From: Branchiostoma floridae
Taxonomy: Eukaryota > Chordata > Leptocardii > Amphioxiformes > Branchiostomatidae
Reading direction: 5' to 3'
Assembly: GCF_000003815.2 (NCBI RefSeq)
Contig: NW_023365716.1
Span: forward strand, 852,130-875,148
Length of the DNA stretch: 23,019 nt
In this document: piece by piece, positions 9,886-18,379 of the stretch
Numbering within the stretch: position 1 is the first letter of the stretch
How the letters are laid out: each line of letters begins with the position of its first letter
Made by a program: the position numbers and the translations under genes
Notes under the pieces: generated by a model
Told to the model about the DNA's origin: nothing
Databases searched by the model: none
The model's input: the letters and a program-made list of their open reading frames with translations, nothing else

Positions 9886-10305
9886 CTGTAGGGGGGAATA
9901 GATTATAGAATCAAAACTTCTTGCTAGAGGTGTGACACATAGCGTTAGGCTTTTTATACACTACTACTATATACATGGATCATTATATATTAGGCTTTGC
10001 GTTTACCTACAAATTACAATTTTACAAATCTTCTACCACCGATTCCAGTTCTTAGATGATCCACTCAATCATTTTCTTGTAAAGTAAAGAAAACAAATTT
10101 CTAGTGACAAAATTAACATTTGGAAAATGTTGGTCTCTTACACATGAATATACACTACTACCCTATTATATTACACCACCACTATTATACATGGGTAATT
10201 ATATATAGTGGTAACATGTAATGGAAGATTGTTCAAGATAAAGTATTTTGTACACTAATTCATGTGGAATTTAAGTTCGAACCCGAACCTTATGAAACCA
10301 CACAC
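9886..10305. other. ZNF3 intron, part adjacent to the coding exon
   Basis: AT-rich. Short repeated CTACTATTATACATGG-like stretches occur around 9962-9980 and 10180-10195. No gene is seen. Confidence 0.5.
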
Positions 10306-10373
10306 CTTCGTACGACAGTGGTCCCGAATCAGAGGCTAGCTTCTCTCTGAATGCAGGGGAGGGACGCCGCAAC
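10306..10373 (-). other. 68-nt optional exon, ZNF3 copy
   Basis: On the minus strand the block is preceded by GCTGTTCCAG (acceptor) and followed by GTGTGTG (donor). Related blocks of exactly 68 nt with matching splice sites lie in ZNF4 at 16550-16617 and 16718-16785. It lacks an ATG and lies between non-coding exon 1 and the MEDSS exon, so a 5' UTR role is most likely. A phase-1 open frame (LRRPSPA...REKLASD) is nevertheless preserved in all copies. Confidence 0.6.
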
Positions 10374-11043
10374 CTGGAACAGCACATATCTATTACAAAA
10401 TAATTTGCACAAGAATGCAACATGCCTCAGAAATACCACTGTTGCCACACCATATGGTACGTTAGCAATCAAGTCATAGTATGACTCAACCACAAAATAC
10501 GTTCGTGGGGACCTACTGCTTTTTCATGTCAGACATTATCTTGTACTTGGTAAAATAAAAATATACATGGAATCATCTTTCCCTAGCAATTCTTCCTGGG
10601 ACAGAATTTTATAACTAGCAGAACACAGCATCTTTTTTCAATGCGAAAAATAATGAGAAAAATAATGAGGGTTTATTCCATCCATACAATTTAATTGTAG
10701 CCTCATACTACTATATGCGCAGGTACATAAGGTCGCAGCCCACAGTATTTATCCGCGACCCCCGTCGTCTATTACGTAGGGGTTAAAAAGTAGTGCGTCC
10801 GAAATCTGGAAGCGCCTGTAAACACCGTAACGTCAAAGACAGCGGGGGATGAGCTTTGCTATATGGTAGTATAATGAGTCGACTTTCAGGTGATATGAGT
10901 AAGGTTTTGATGTTTGTTCATTTGGTGTATAAATGCGCGTGACCTTTACAGCTGACTGCCTGGGTGAGTCGGCTGCAGTTCCGTATGGCCCCGCATGGCC
11001 CTATTTAAAAGTGTGCGTCACAATAAAAAAAAAATTACGCTGT
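10374..11043. other. ZNF3 intron, central part
   Basis: The first 180 bases resemble 16786-16930 of ZNF4 (AATCATTTGCAAAAGAATGCA-like and CTGCTTTTTCATGT-like stretches), so this intron segment is paralogous. After about 10560 nothing recognisable is seen apart from small local repeats such as AAAAATAATGAG twice at about 10646-10670. Confidence 0.5.
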
Positions 11044-12235
11044 GGCTATTGACACACTGAGTGTGTCGATAGCCTACACAGGCTATTGACACACCGAGAT
11101 GCCAGCCAGCCAATCAGAGCTTGTAACATGACTTTCCCGACATTATTTTGCCAGGCTTTCGTCTCATTACCAACTTTTTCACACAAGCAACAGCAGATTA
11201 GACTTTGTTCGGAAGATTTGACATTGGAATCTTTGAATCTTGGAATGAATGGACGTATAATGTGCCCTACATTTTCTTATCTGTCAACACTTGTCTCCGT
11301 AGCGTACTGGTTTCGTGCTTAGGAACCTTTGCTAAGGAACCTTTTTAGCAGCTCCGGCCCCAGTTCGAGTCCACGGTGAGATTTTTTTTTCAGTTGTCTT
11401 TTTTTTTTTTTCCTTTTTAAACATCCATTTGATATAATAATATTTTCGTCTTGCGACCAGAACCATCAAAACATTTGGGACTTTTTGTTCTGCATTTTCA
11501 AGAGTGCATGTTTGAGGTAACGTTAACGTTACGTTAATATTTTTTTCAGCCGCAGAATCCACCCGCTACGTTCTTATTTTGGACGGTACACTTTTTGTTT
11601 TCTTGATAATTGGATCAGGGACCCCTGAAATAATGAAAATTTGGGTTTTCTAACCATATTTCTGCGGTATTTTTGCTCAAAATTCACGTTGTTTTTTCGG
11701 TCGAAGCGGCGCGGATTTCCCCGCCGCTATGTAATCCAAACATCCTAGCGGAAGAATATTTCTTTCACATTAAAAATGATGGAGGTAAAACAACAACTAT
11801 AACTTCGCTTCACTTGTCATATAAGTTTTGAGGCCGCAAATTCTCCCAAACGGCAGGAATTCGTCGGTAAACACAGCTGAAAACGTGTTCCACCGAGCCA
11901 ACATGATCACATGCGGTGACAGTAAAATTAGCACCCTATTGTACCCTAGATTCCGATGTTAAAAATGGTGCCGTAAACGTGTGAAAAAGATCGTATTTTG
12001 GGTTGATGATGGACACAGAATATTTTCAGAGTGTTGACTGTCAAACATAATCGTAAGATTTTCTCATTCTAGTGGTTTCTAGTGTCAAAATAAAAAAAAT
12101 AGTGCACTGAGTGTGTCAATAGCCTGTCAGGCTATCGCCACACTGAGTGTGTCAATAGCCTGTTTAGGCTATTGACACACTGAGTGTGTCGATAGCCTGT
12201 TTAGGCTATTGACACACTGGGTGTGTCAATAGCCT
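11044..12235. mobile_element. About 1.2-kb segment bounded by palindromic TAGCC...GGCTA repeats
   Basis: Left boundary 11044-11097 and right boundary 12105-12235 consist of the same hyphenated palindrome (GTGTCAATAGCC...GGCTATTGACAC). The right side holds about 3.5 tandem units of 36-37 bp. The segment starts with GGCTATTGACAC and ends with its reverse complement. The roughly 1-kb interior carries no transposase-like frame. A clear target-site duplication was not found, so calling it a mobile element is tentative; an expanded satellite at two sites is the alternative. Confidence 0.45.
12105..12235. repeat. Tandem array of 36-37-bp palindromic units
   Basis: The units read CACTGAGTGTGTCAATAGCC then TGTTTAGGCTATTGACA, with a few substitutions (TGTCAGG in the first unit, CGATAG in the third, CTGGGTG in the last). 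Each unit can fold into a hairpin, and the joins between units are themselves palindromic (CACACTGAGTGTG). Confidence 0.85.
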
Positions 12236-12554
12236 CGCTCAAAAAAAAACGACAACTTTTTTTGCTTTTCACTTATTTTGTAGATTCAACCCTCAACTCC
12301 AACATGCTAGTTCGGCGTACTTGAAAACTGCACCCTACTATGATTTTATCGGCATTGATGTGAGTCACCTTGCGGTCCTTAACTATAGAAATCCCCATAG
12401 GCGAAAAACTGTGTTCTGCTACCATAACTCTGCATAATTCACAATTACAGTGCCCCCCTCCCCATCAAACACAGATCGCAAACACACCTCTAACTATAAT
12501 GTACCACCAAACAAGCACCAACCAGCAAGCTTTAGCGACAATCAAAGGTCTTAC

Positions 12555-12760
12555 CTGTAGGTCTATGGTGGTTAGCGGTCTCCAAAGCTTCTGGAACCCC
12601 CTAAAAACGCGTCAGTTTGGAGAAGGTGCGAAGACAATAAGAACAGAAAACAAAATGGCGGACGTAAACGCACTAACGGGGCAAAGGTCAGAGGTCACAA
12701 TCCTGATACACGCTTGACAACGGGTCAATCCAGAGATGGCCGCATTACCCTTTACTCTCG
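12555..12760 (-). promoter_or_regulatory. Promoter and non-coding exon 1, copy C (drives the ZNF3 complex)
   Basis: The donor is at 12553-12554. The YY1-type motif CAAAATGGCGG is at 12651-12661, followed by GACGTAA. A perfect DR1 (AGGTCA-G-AGGTCA) is at 12685-12697. The AATCCTGATACACGCTTGACAA and ACCCTTTACTC blocks follow. The sequence is very close to copy D. Its target gene has lost its reading frame, so this intact promoter may now drive a non-coding or rearranged transcript. Confidence 0.78.
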
Positions 12761-13222
12761 CGGTTTGAGCCTAACAAAAATAACTCTCTACCTGTATCTG
12801 TATCTATTCAGTCGGTATAACCGCCGTTCGTCGTAACACACCAGCTTCGGTGTACCTCGACTTCTATTTATCATTTTGTGTTAATTTTTTTTTAAATTAA
12901 GGCGAAATCAGTTGAAATCCAGCACGAGGGATGATATGCGCAGGATTTCTTATTCAATTGCAATTTAGAATTTTTACACACGGTAATGACGTCATTCAGA
13001 TATGGTTTAAATTCACAACAATTTTGGGCATCGTTTACCCTCCATTTATTTTTGAAAAGTCTTCTTTGCCAATATTAAGTCAAATTAAATATATCTATAC
13101 ATGTTTTACGCTAAAAGTGCTACGGCATAGAATCAAATCATAGACTTTGCATACACTTACTTTATTTTGACAGTGCTTTATTAGAATCAAAACCAAGTTA
13201 TGAAATATGTCAGTATAATATA
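12761..13222. repeat. Recent duplicate of spacer D (matches 17500-17917)
   Basis: Almost identical to the region upstream of promoter D. From about 13025 to 13220 only two substitutions are visible against 17719-17915. It includes the two minus-strand AATAAA signals of the ZNF5 3' end (13160-13185). Similarity stops abruptly at about 13222. The open frame at 12931-13143 is broken in the second copy, so it is not a gene. Confidence 0.85.
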
Positions 13223-13979
13223 ACTTCGCAGCAAATTAAGAGAAATTTGACCTCAAACCCGGATCCTCCAGACCCTTTCGTTACATTTTTGTCGCGCACC
13301 ATCTCGGACCCCTGTCGCGGAAGAATTGGTGTGTAATCCAAAAGAGTAGAGTATGTATTTCAACACTAATTGAGATTTCTTGACAAACAAAATCCAGAAG
13401 TGGAGTAAACTTGAGCCTTGAGTTGCAAATAACACTAACCCACTTGCCATTTGCACCCACATACCAGTTGTTTTCATTCCTTATTTAATTAGTGTTTACC
13501 TTTATTTTTCCCTTTGTTAATTTTTAATCATCACTTGTGACTAACAACATGCGCGCTGCTGATAATCGCTTTACAGGGGCTTAGCAGTAACGAAAGAAGA
13601 AGTTCTATCTCAATTTCTACGTCTCAGATTCTGTCAGGTTTTGAAGGTTAGGCCAAGCCAGGTGGAATCCGATATGCGCAGGATTACTTCCTCATTTCAC
13701 GTTTAGATGTTGAAATACTGCTATCACAAGGATGCTATTGGACTGAGAGTCTGAGAGTATAATAAAACCTTGTTTTTGTATCTAGTTTACACTTCTTTAG
13801 TCTTTTTTCTTTCAAAATTAAGCCATGGTAGGAAAGGGATCTACTATTATTTCTATATCACAGATTGTGTCAAGCGCGGACTTTTATTCCAAATTGGGTG
13901 GTCCTTTTTCTTAAAATCTTTACCAAAAGTATGCATTGATTAAACATATCACTACTTATCTTACAAGGCTAAGGAGTTA
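13223..13979. other. Spacer, partly paralogous to the region upstream of promoter E
   Basis: Stretches around 13340-13390 and 13600-13690 match 20930-20980 and 20985-21075 (TCTCAGATTCTGTCAGGTTT, GGTGGAATCCGATRTGCGCAGG). It is therefore the remnant of another unit's upstream flank without its promoter. No gene is seen. Confidence 0.6.
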
Positions 13980-14515
13980 AGACTATCAGACGATATGAAC
14001 CAACACAAAACTCTTACAATTTCTCTATTTTACAAGTACTTTACAAAAAAGTACGCAAAATTTCAAACATGTTAGTATATTGTACATTGCTATAACTTAG
14101 TATAAGATATAAAACTATAAGATTAAATAATACAAGAGAACAGACTATAATAAGTACACAGTTTCCTTACTGTTACAAATGTTAGATGATTGCTTTAGAT
14201 CAATTAGTACGAAGATATCAAATCTGCCGATATTTAATACGTTTGAATATTGCTACATCGAAAAACATCTTAAGTGTATCTCCAAAAGAAAATAATGGTC
14301 GATTATAAAAGAAATTATCTTACATGCATACCCTACACTTAGAATCGCCCTCTAATACAGTATATTTCTTGACTACAGAGTAGTTATCGAGACCAGATAC
14401 AGATTAAAGTTAACATCGCCACACCATATAGCTTTCTAACATTCAAGAGGACAAAGTTGTTTTCTCAAACGCATAGACAGGTTTGATTTCCCAGCTGCAA
14501 AATAGTTGCACAGTT
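13980..14515 (-). other. 3' UTR of ZNF4
   Basis: The shared 3' block (ATGAACCAACACAAAAC) starts near 13995. The canonical AATAAA seen in other units is replaced by CTATTT here (AATAGA-like on the minus strand), so the cleavage site is uncertain. Just after the ZNF4 stop at 14516, decayed finger sequence (NCATILQLGN) continues. Confidence 0.5.
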
Positions 14516-15016
14516 TCAAAGCTTTTCTCCTGTATGAGATCTCATGTGTCCGGATAAGGTAGACCTGTCAGCCGTCCTGTATCCACATTCCCCACACATG
14601 TAGGGTTTCCCACCGGTGTGTTTTACTAGATGTTTGTCCAAATTGGATTTCTGTGCTGCAGAATAGTCACACTGGTCACACTTGTAGGGTTTTTCTCCTG
14701 TGTGAGTTCTCATATGTTTGGATAAGTCCGACTTATGAACTGCCCTGTACCCACACTCCCAACACATGTAGGGTTTGTCACCGGTGTGTTTTCTTAGATG
14801 TTGGTCCAAAGTAGATTTTTGTGCTGCAGAATAGTCACACTGGTCACACTTGTAGGGTCTTTCACCTGTGTGGGTTCTCAAATGCTGGGATAAGGTAGAC
14901 CTGTCAGCTGTCCTGTAACCACATTCCCCACACATGTAGGCTCTCTCAGCACTGTGTTTTGCTACTGTAAGGCTGTCCAAAGTGGATTTGTGTCCGTGCA
15001 GCTGAATAGTCACTGG
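14516..15016 (-). pseudogene. ZNF4 downstream block: broken finger 14 plus five fingers after an in-frame UGA
   Basis: This block continues the ZNF4 frame beyond the TGA at 15017-15019. Two insertions (+5 and +4 bases relative to a standard CDQCDYSAA finger) change finger 14 to a run with no zinc ligand pair but keep the frame overall. Then come five complete alternating fingers and HTGEKL-stop. One variant occurs (CWECGY). The codons look maintained, with no further stop over 165 codons. It would be translated only by UGA readthrough or in an allele without the stop. Confidence 0.75.
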
Positions 15017-16405
15017 TCACTGGACACACTTGTAGGGTTTTTCTCCTGAATGTATTCTTATATGTCGAGATAAGTCTGACTTTTGAGCCACCCTGTACCC
15101 ACACTCCCCACACATGTAGGGTTTGTCACCAGTGTGTTTGGCTAAATGTTTGTCCAAGGTGGATTTGACTGCAGCAGAATAGTCACACTGGTCACACTTG
15201 TAGGGTTTTTCTCCAGTGTGGGTCCTCATATGTTTGGATAAGTAAGACTTTAGAGCCGCCCTGTACCCGCACTCCCCACACATGTAGGGTTTGTCACCAC
15301 TGTGTTTCATTAGATGTTGGTCCAAGTGGCCTTTCTGTGCAGCAGAATAGTCACACTGATCACACTTGTACGGTTTATCTCCTGTGTGGGTTCTCAAATG
15401 TCGAGATAAGCTAACTTTATAACTTGTCCTGTACCCGCACTCCCCACATATGTAGGGTTTCTCACCACTGTGTTTTGTAACATGTTGCTCCAAACTCCAC
15501 TCATGTGCTGCAGAATAGTCACACTGGTCACACTTGTAAGGTTTTTCTCCTGTATGGGTTCTCATATGTCGTGATAAGTGGGTCTTCTGAGCTGCCCTGT
15601 ACCCGCACTCCTCACACTTGTAGGGTTTCACTCCTGTATGAGTTCTCACATGTTCAGTTAGGTGAGACTTTTTTGCTGTCCTGTACCCACACACCTCACA
15701 CATGTAGGGTTTCTCACCGGTGTGTTTTGCTACATGTTGCTCCAAATGCGATTTTCGTGCAGCAGAATAGTCACACTGGTCACACTTAAAGGGTTTCTCT
15801 CCTGTGTGAGTTCTGATATGTCGGGATAAGTGGGACTTGTTAGCTGTCCTGTATCCGCACTCCTTGCACATGTAGGGTTTCTCACCGGTGTGCTTTGCTA
15901 GATGGCTGTCCAAGTTGGATTTGGCTGCTGCAGAATAGTCACACTGGTCACACTTGTATGGTTTCTCTCCTGAATGGGTCCTCATATGTTTGGATAAGCT
16001 AGACTTTGTTGTGGTTCTGTACCCACACTCCCCGCACATGTAGGGTTTCTCTCCTGTATGAATTCTCAAATGTTCGGCTAGATGACACTTTTTTGCTGTC
16101 CTGTGCCCGCACTCTCCACACATGTAGGGTTTATCACCAGTGTGTTCAACCACATACCTTCCCATATCACCTCTGCTCTCCTGCACCTGTGAGGTTGATG
16201 TGTTGCCGGGTTGGGGAAAGTTGACATCACACGTTTCCTGCTGCAGGCCCATGTCTGTTGTCTGGGTCTCCCTGCTGTCACTCTCCTTCCCAGGGTACTC
16301 AGTACAGTCCTTCTCCTTCCCAGGGTGTCCTTTACAGTCCATCTCCTTCCCAGGATACCCAGCACACAGTTCTCCAGTAAAATGTTCACAGCTGGAATCT
16401 TCCAT
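15017..16405 (-). CDS. ZNF4: 13-finger C2H2 zinc-finger protein, array cut by an in-frame UGA
   Basis: Predicted 462 residues from MEDSS, which follows a CCCACAG acceptor (exon edge 16411); an ATG nine codons upstream would lie in the intron. Residues 1-92 hold three PGKE repeats, RETQT (45-49), DMGLQQETCDVN and QVQES. Thirteen complete fingers run from 93 to 456, then the protein ends in PYKCVQ. Alternation of finger types is broken twice: fingers 1-2 and 6-7 are both of the CGECG-like class. That points to past single-finger gains or losses. Linkers are TGEKP or close variants (TGDKP, SGEKP, TGVKP). The stop is UGA followed by C, and the same frame continues with five more fingers. Exon 1 is copy D (17287), with two tandem 68-nt optional exons in the intron. 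A nuclear DNA-binding regulator is inferred; the target is unknown. Confidence 0.88.
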   Translation of the reverse strand: MEDSSCEHFTGELCAGYPGKEMDCKGHPGKEKDCTEYPGKESDSRETQTTDMGLQQETCDVNFPQPGNTSTSQVQESRGDMGRYVVEHTGDKPYMCGECGHRTAKKCHLAEHLRIHTGEKPYMCGECGYRTTTKSSLSKHMRTHSGEKPYKCDQCDYSAAAKSNLDSHLAKHTGEKPYMCKECGYRTANKSHLSRHIRTHTGEKPFKCDQCDYSAARKSHLEQHVAKHTGEKPYMCEVCGYRTAKKSHLTEHVRTHTGVKPYKCEECGYRAAQKTHLSRHMRTHTGEKPYKCDQCDYSAAHEWSLEQHVTKHSGEKPYICGECGYRTSYKVSLSRHLRTHTGDKPYKCDQCDYSAAQKGHLDQHLMKHSGDKPYMCGECGYRAALKSYLSKHMRTHTGEKPYKCDQCDYSAAVKSTLDKHLAKHTGDKPYMCGECGYRVAQKSDLSRHIRIHSGEKPYKCVQ

Positions 16406-16549
16406 TTTATTCTGTGGGATGGGGGTGGACACTGATTAGAAGGTACATATACAGATGTATATGGTGATGCCATGGTATGAAGATTGTTTATTATCAAGCT
16501 AAACTTAAAGGCAATGTTTTCACATGAAAATTCATTATGAAACACATAC

Positions 16550-16617
16550 CTGCGTATGACAACAGTGCCGAATCAGAGGCTAGCTTCTCTCTTGATGCAG
16601 GGGAGGGACGCCGCAAC
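16550..16617 (-). other. 68-nt optional exon, ZNF4 copy 1
   Basis: The acceptor GCTGTTCCAG precedes it and the donor GCAG|GTATGTG follows on the minus strand. A tandem partner lies 100 bp away at 16718-16785, with flanking intron sequence duplicated too (CACATGAAAATTCATT-like before each). If joined to the MEDSS exon, the phase-1 frame meets TAA just before the ATG, so a 5' UTR exon is favoured for this gene. Confidence 0.65.
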
Positions 16618-16717
16618 CTGGAACAGCATATTTTTATTACAAAGCAAGCTATAAAACTAAAAACTATGTTTTCACATGAAATTTCATTCCGAAACGGAAC
16701 CTTATAAAACCGCATAC

Positions 16718-16785
16718 CTGCATATAACAACGATGCCAAATCAGATGCTAGCTTCTCTCTTGATGCAGGGGAGGGACGCCGCAGC
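16718..16785 (-). other. 68-nt optional exon, ZNF4 copy 2
   Basis: It has the same length and splice signals as the neighbouring copy (acceptor GCTGTTCCAG, donor GCAG|GTATGCG). Differences from copy 1 include synonymous changes (GCC/GCA, TAC/TAT, TTG/CTG) as well as a few replacements. This copy contains an ATG three bases before its 3' end part (TTATATGCAG), which could open a short upstream frame. Confidence 0.65.
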
Positions 16786-17286
16786 CTGGAACAGCAGATT
16801 TCTATTACAAAATCATTTGCAAAAGAATGCAGAATGCCTCCCACAAGACTCTTGTTGTGTGGCAACGTGGTATGTTAACCATCCAGCCATACACAGTTCC
16901 TTGGGATCTGCTGCTTTTTCGTGTTAGACATTTTTTAGTACTTTGGAAAATATACTAGTACTGTAGTAGTACATGGATCCATCCTCCTCTTGTAATTATT
17001 CCTTTATAATAGAAACAAATTTTTCAAAGTAGCAGAACACAGTATTTACCCCCCCCCCCCCCTGCCGGTCTATAAAGTATTAGTACCGAAGTTAGTGAAG
17101 ACTGGTAGAAAGTCTTGTGTGACAGATTCAAGTGCAAGTGGTCCCGTATACATCCCAAACATAATGTAATTGACAGTGAACTGCCCCCCTCCCCATCAAA
17201 GCACACATCACAAACACACCCCTAAATCCATCTTACCGGTAAATAAGCACCAACCAGGAAGTTTTAGCGACAACCACAGGTCTTAC
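16786..17286. other. ZNF4 intron between optional exon and exon 1
   Basis: The proximal part is paralogous to 10374-10560. A run of about 14 C occurs at 17050-17064. The conserved C-rich block and AAGCACCAACCAG motif follow up to the donor. No gene is seen; minus-strand open frames at 17024-17206 and 17295-17516 overlap the promoter and are not supported. Confidence 0.5.
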
Positions 17287-17500
17287 CTGTAGGTCTATCG
17301 TGGTTGGCGGTCTCCACGACTTCTGGAACCCCCTAAAAACGCGTCAGTTTGGAGAAGATGAGTAACGAAGACTATGACGGAGAACAAAATGGCGGTCGTT
17401 AGCTCACTGACGGGGCAAAGGTCAAAGGTTACGAACCTGGTACTCGCTTGACAAAGGTCAAACCAGATAAAACCGCATAACCCTTTACTCCCGTGGTTTT
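17287..17500 (-). promoter_or_regulatory. Promoter and non-coding exon 1, copy D (drives ZNF4)
   Basis: The donor is at 17285-17286. The YY1-type motif CAAAATGGCGG is at 17385-17395, but the adjoining GACGTC is mutated to GTCGTT here. A DR1 (AGGTCA-A-AGGTTA) is at 17419-17431. The ACGAACCTGGTACTCGCTTGAC and ACCCTTTACTCC blocks follow. Confidence 0.78.
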
Positions 17501-18379
17501 CGTGGTTTTGAGCCAATCAAAAATAACGTTCTACCTCGGTTTCTACTATCATTTCTATTTATCATTTTGAGTTAATTTTTTTTTTTTTACCTTAAGGCGA
17601 AACCAGGTGAAATCCGGCATGAGGGATGATATGCACAGGATTTCTTGTTCAATTGCAATTTAGAATTTGAAACACGGTAATGACGTTATTCAAATATGAT
17701 TTAAACTCACAACAATTTCGGGCATCGTTTACCCTCCATTTATTTTTAAAAAGTCTTCTTTGCCAATATTAAGTCAAATTAAATATATCTATACATGTTT
17801 TACGCTAAAAGTGCTACGGCATAGAATCAAATCATAGACTTTGCATACACTTACTTTATTTTGACAGTGCTTTATTAGAATCAAAACCAAGTTATCAAAT
17901 ATGTCAGTATAATATAAATTGCTATCAGGTACAAATATTAAGAATACAAGTGTACAAAACAGACGACATGTACCAAGTACATGCATAATAACAGTATACA
18001 CAATGTGCGTATTGTTGTAGATGTTATTCTAAACAACACAAAATTGGTAGATTTTTCGTTTACACTAAGACAAGTATGCCTTGCTATATACATACTAAAA
18101 CTATCTTAGATGCAAAACCAACCTCTATATGTCGATGACGTTTACGTATACTGTACGTCAATTAGACAAGGACTCGGCTATTTTACACAAGCACTCTATC
18201 TGGAATATTTGTCATAAGCCCTGTCAGGCTTTTAGCATATGAAAAATAGATAAGGTAAGATATCCTAGCTGCAAAGTAGTTACACTGATAACACTTCTAT
18301 GGTTTTCCGCCTCTTTGGGTTCTTATATGCTTGGCTATTCAGACATTTGAGTTGTCCTGTTTTGACACACTCCGCACAT
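17501..18379 (-). other. Spacer D and 3' UTR of ZNF5 with poly(A) signals
   Basis: Two minus-strand AATAAA hexamers lie at 17855-17860 and 17871-17876. Downstream of the ZNF5 stop (TAG at 18380-18382) relic finger residues continue (MCGVC...RTTQMSE), as in ZNF2. The segment 17500-17917 is the partner of the duplicate at 12761-13222. Confidence 0.65.

Noticed and set aside
11350-11375. GTTCGAGTCC stretch resembling a tRNA T-arm/B box
   Set aside because: No matching acceptor stem, D arm or properly spaced A box could be found. At most it is a trace of a tRNA-derived SINE.
11332-11562. Minus-strand open frame of 76 codons ending in a Lys-rich run
   Set aside because: The Lys run comes from a T-rich tract on the plus strand. 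It has no domain, no paralogue and no promoter.
12105-12235. Regular palindromic repeats that could suggest a CRISPR array
   Set aside because: There are no unique spacers: the units are continuous 36-37-bp copies, and the genes in the window are spliced and animal-like.
12931-13143. Plus-strand open frame in spacer C
   Set aside because: The nearly identical copy at about 17630-17840 does not keep the frame, so it is not under coding constraint.
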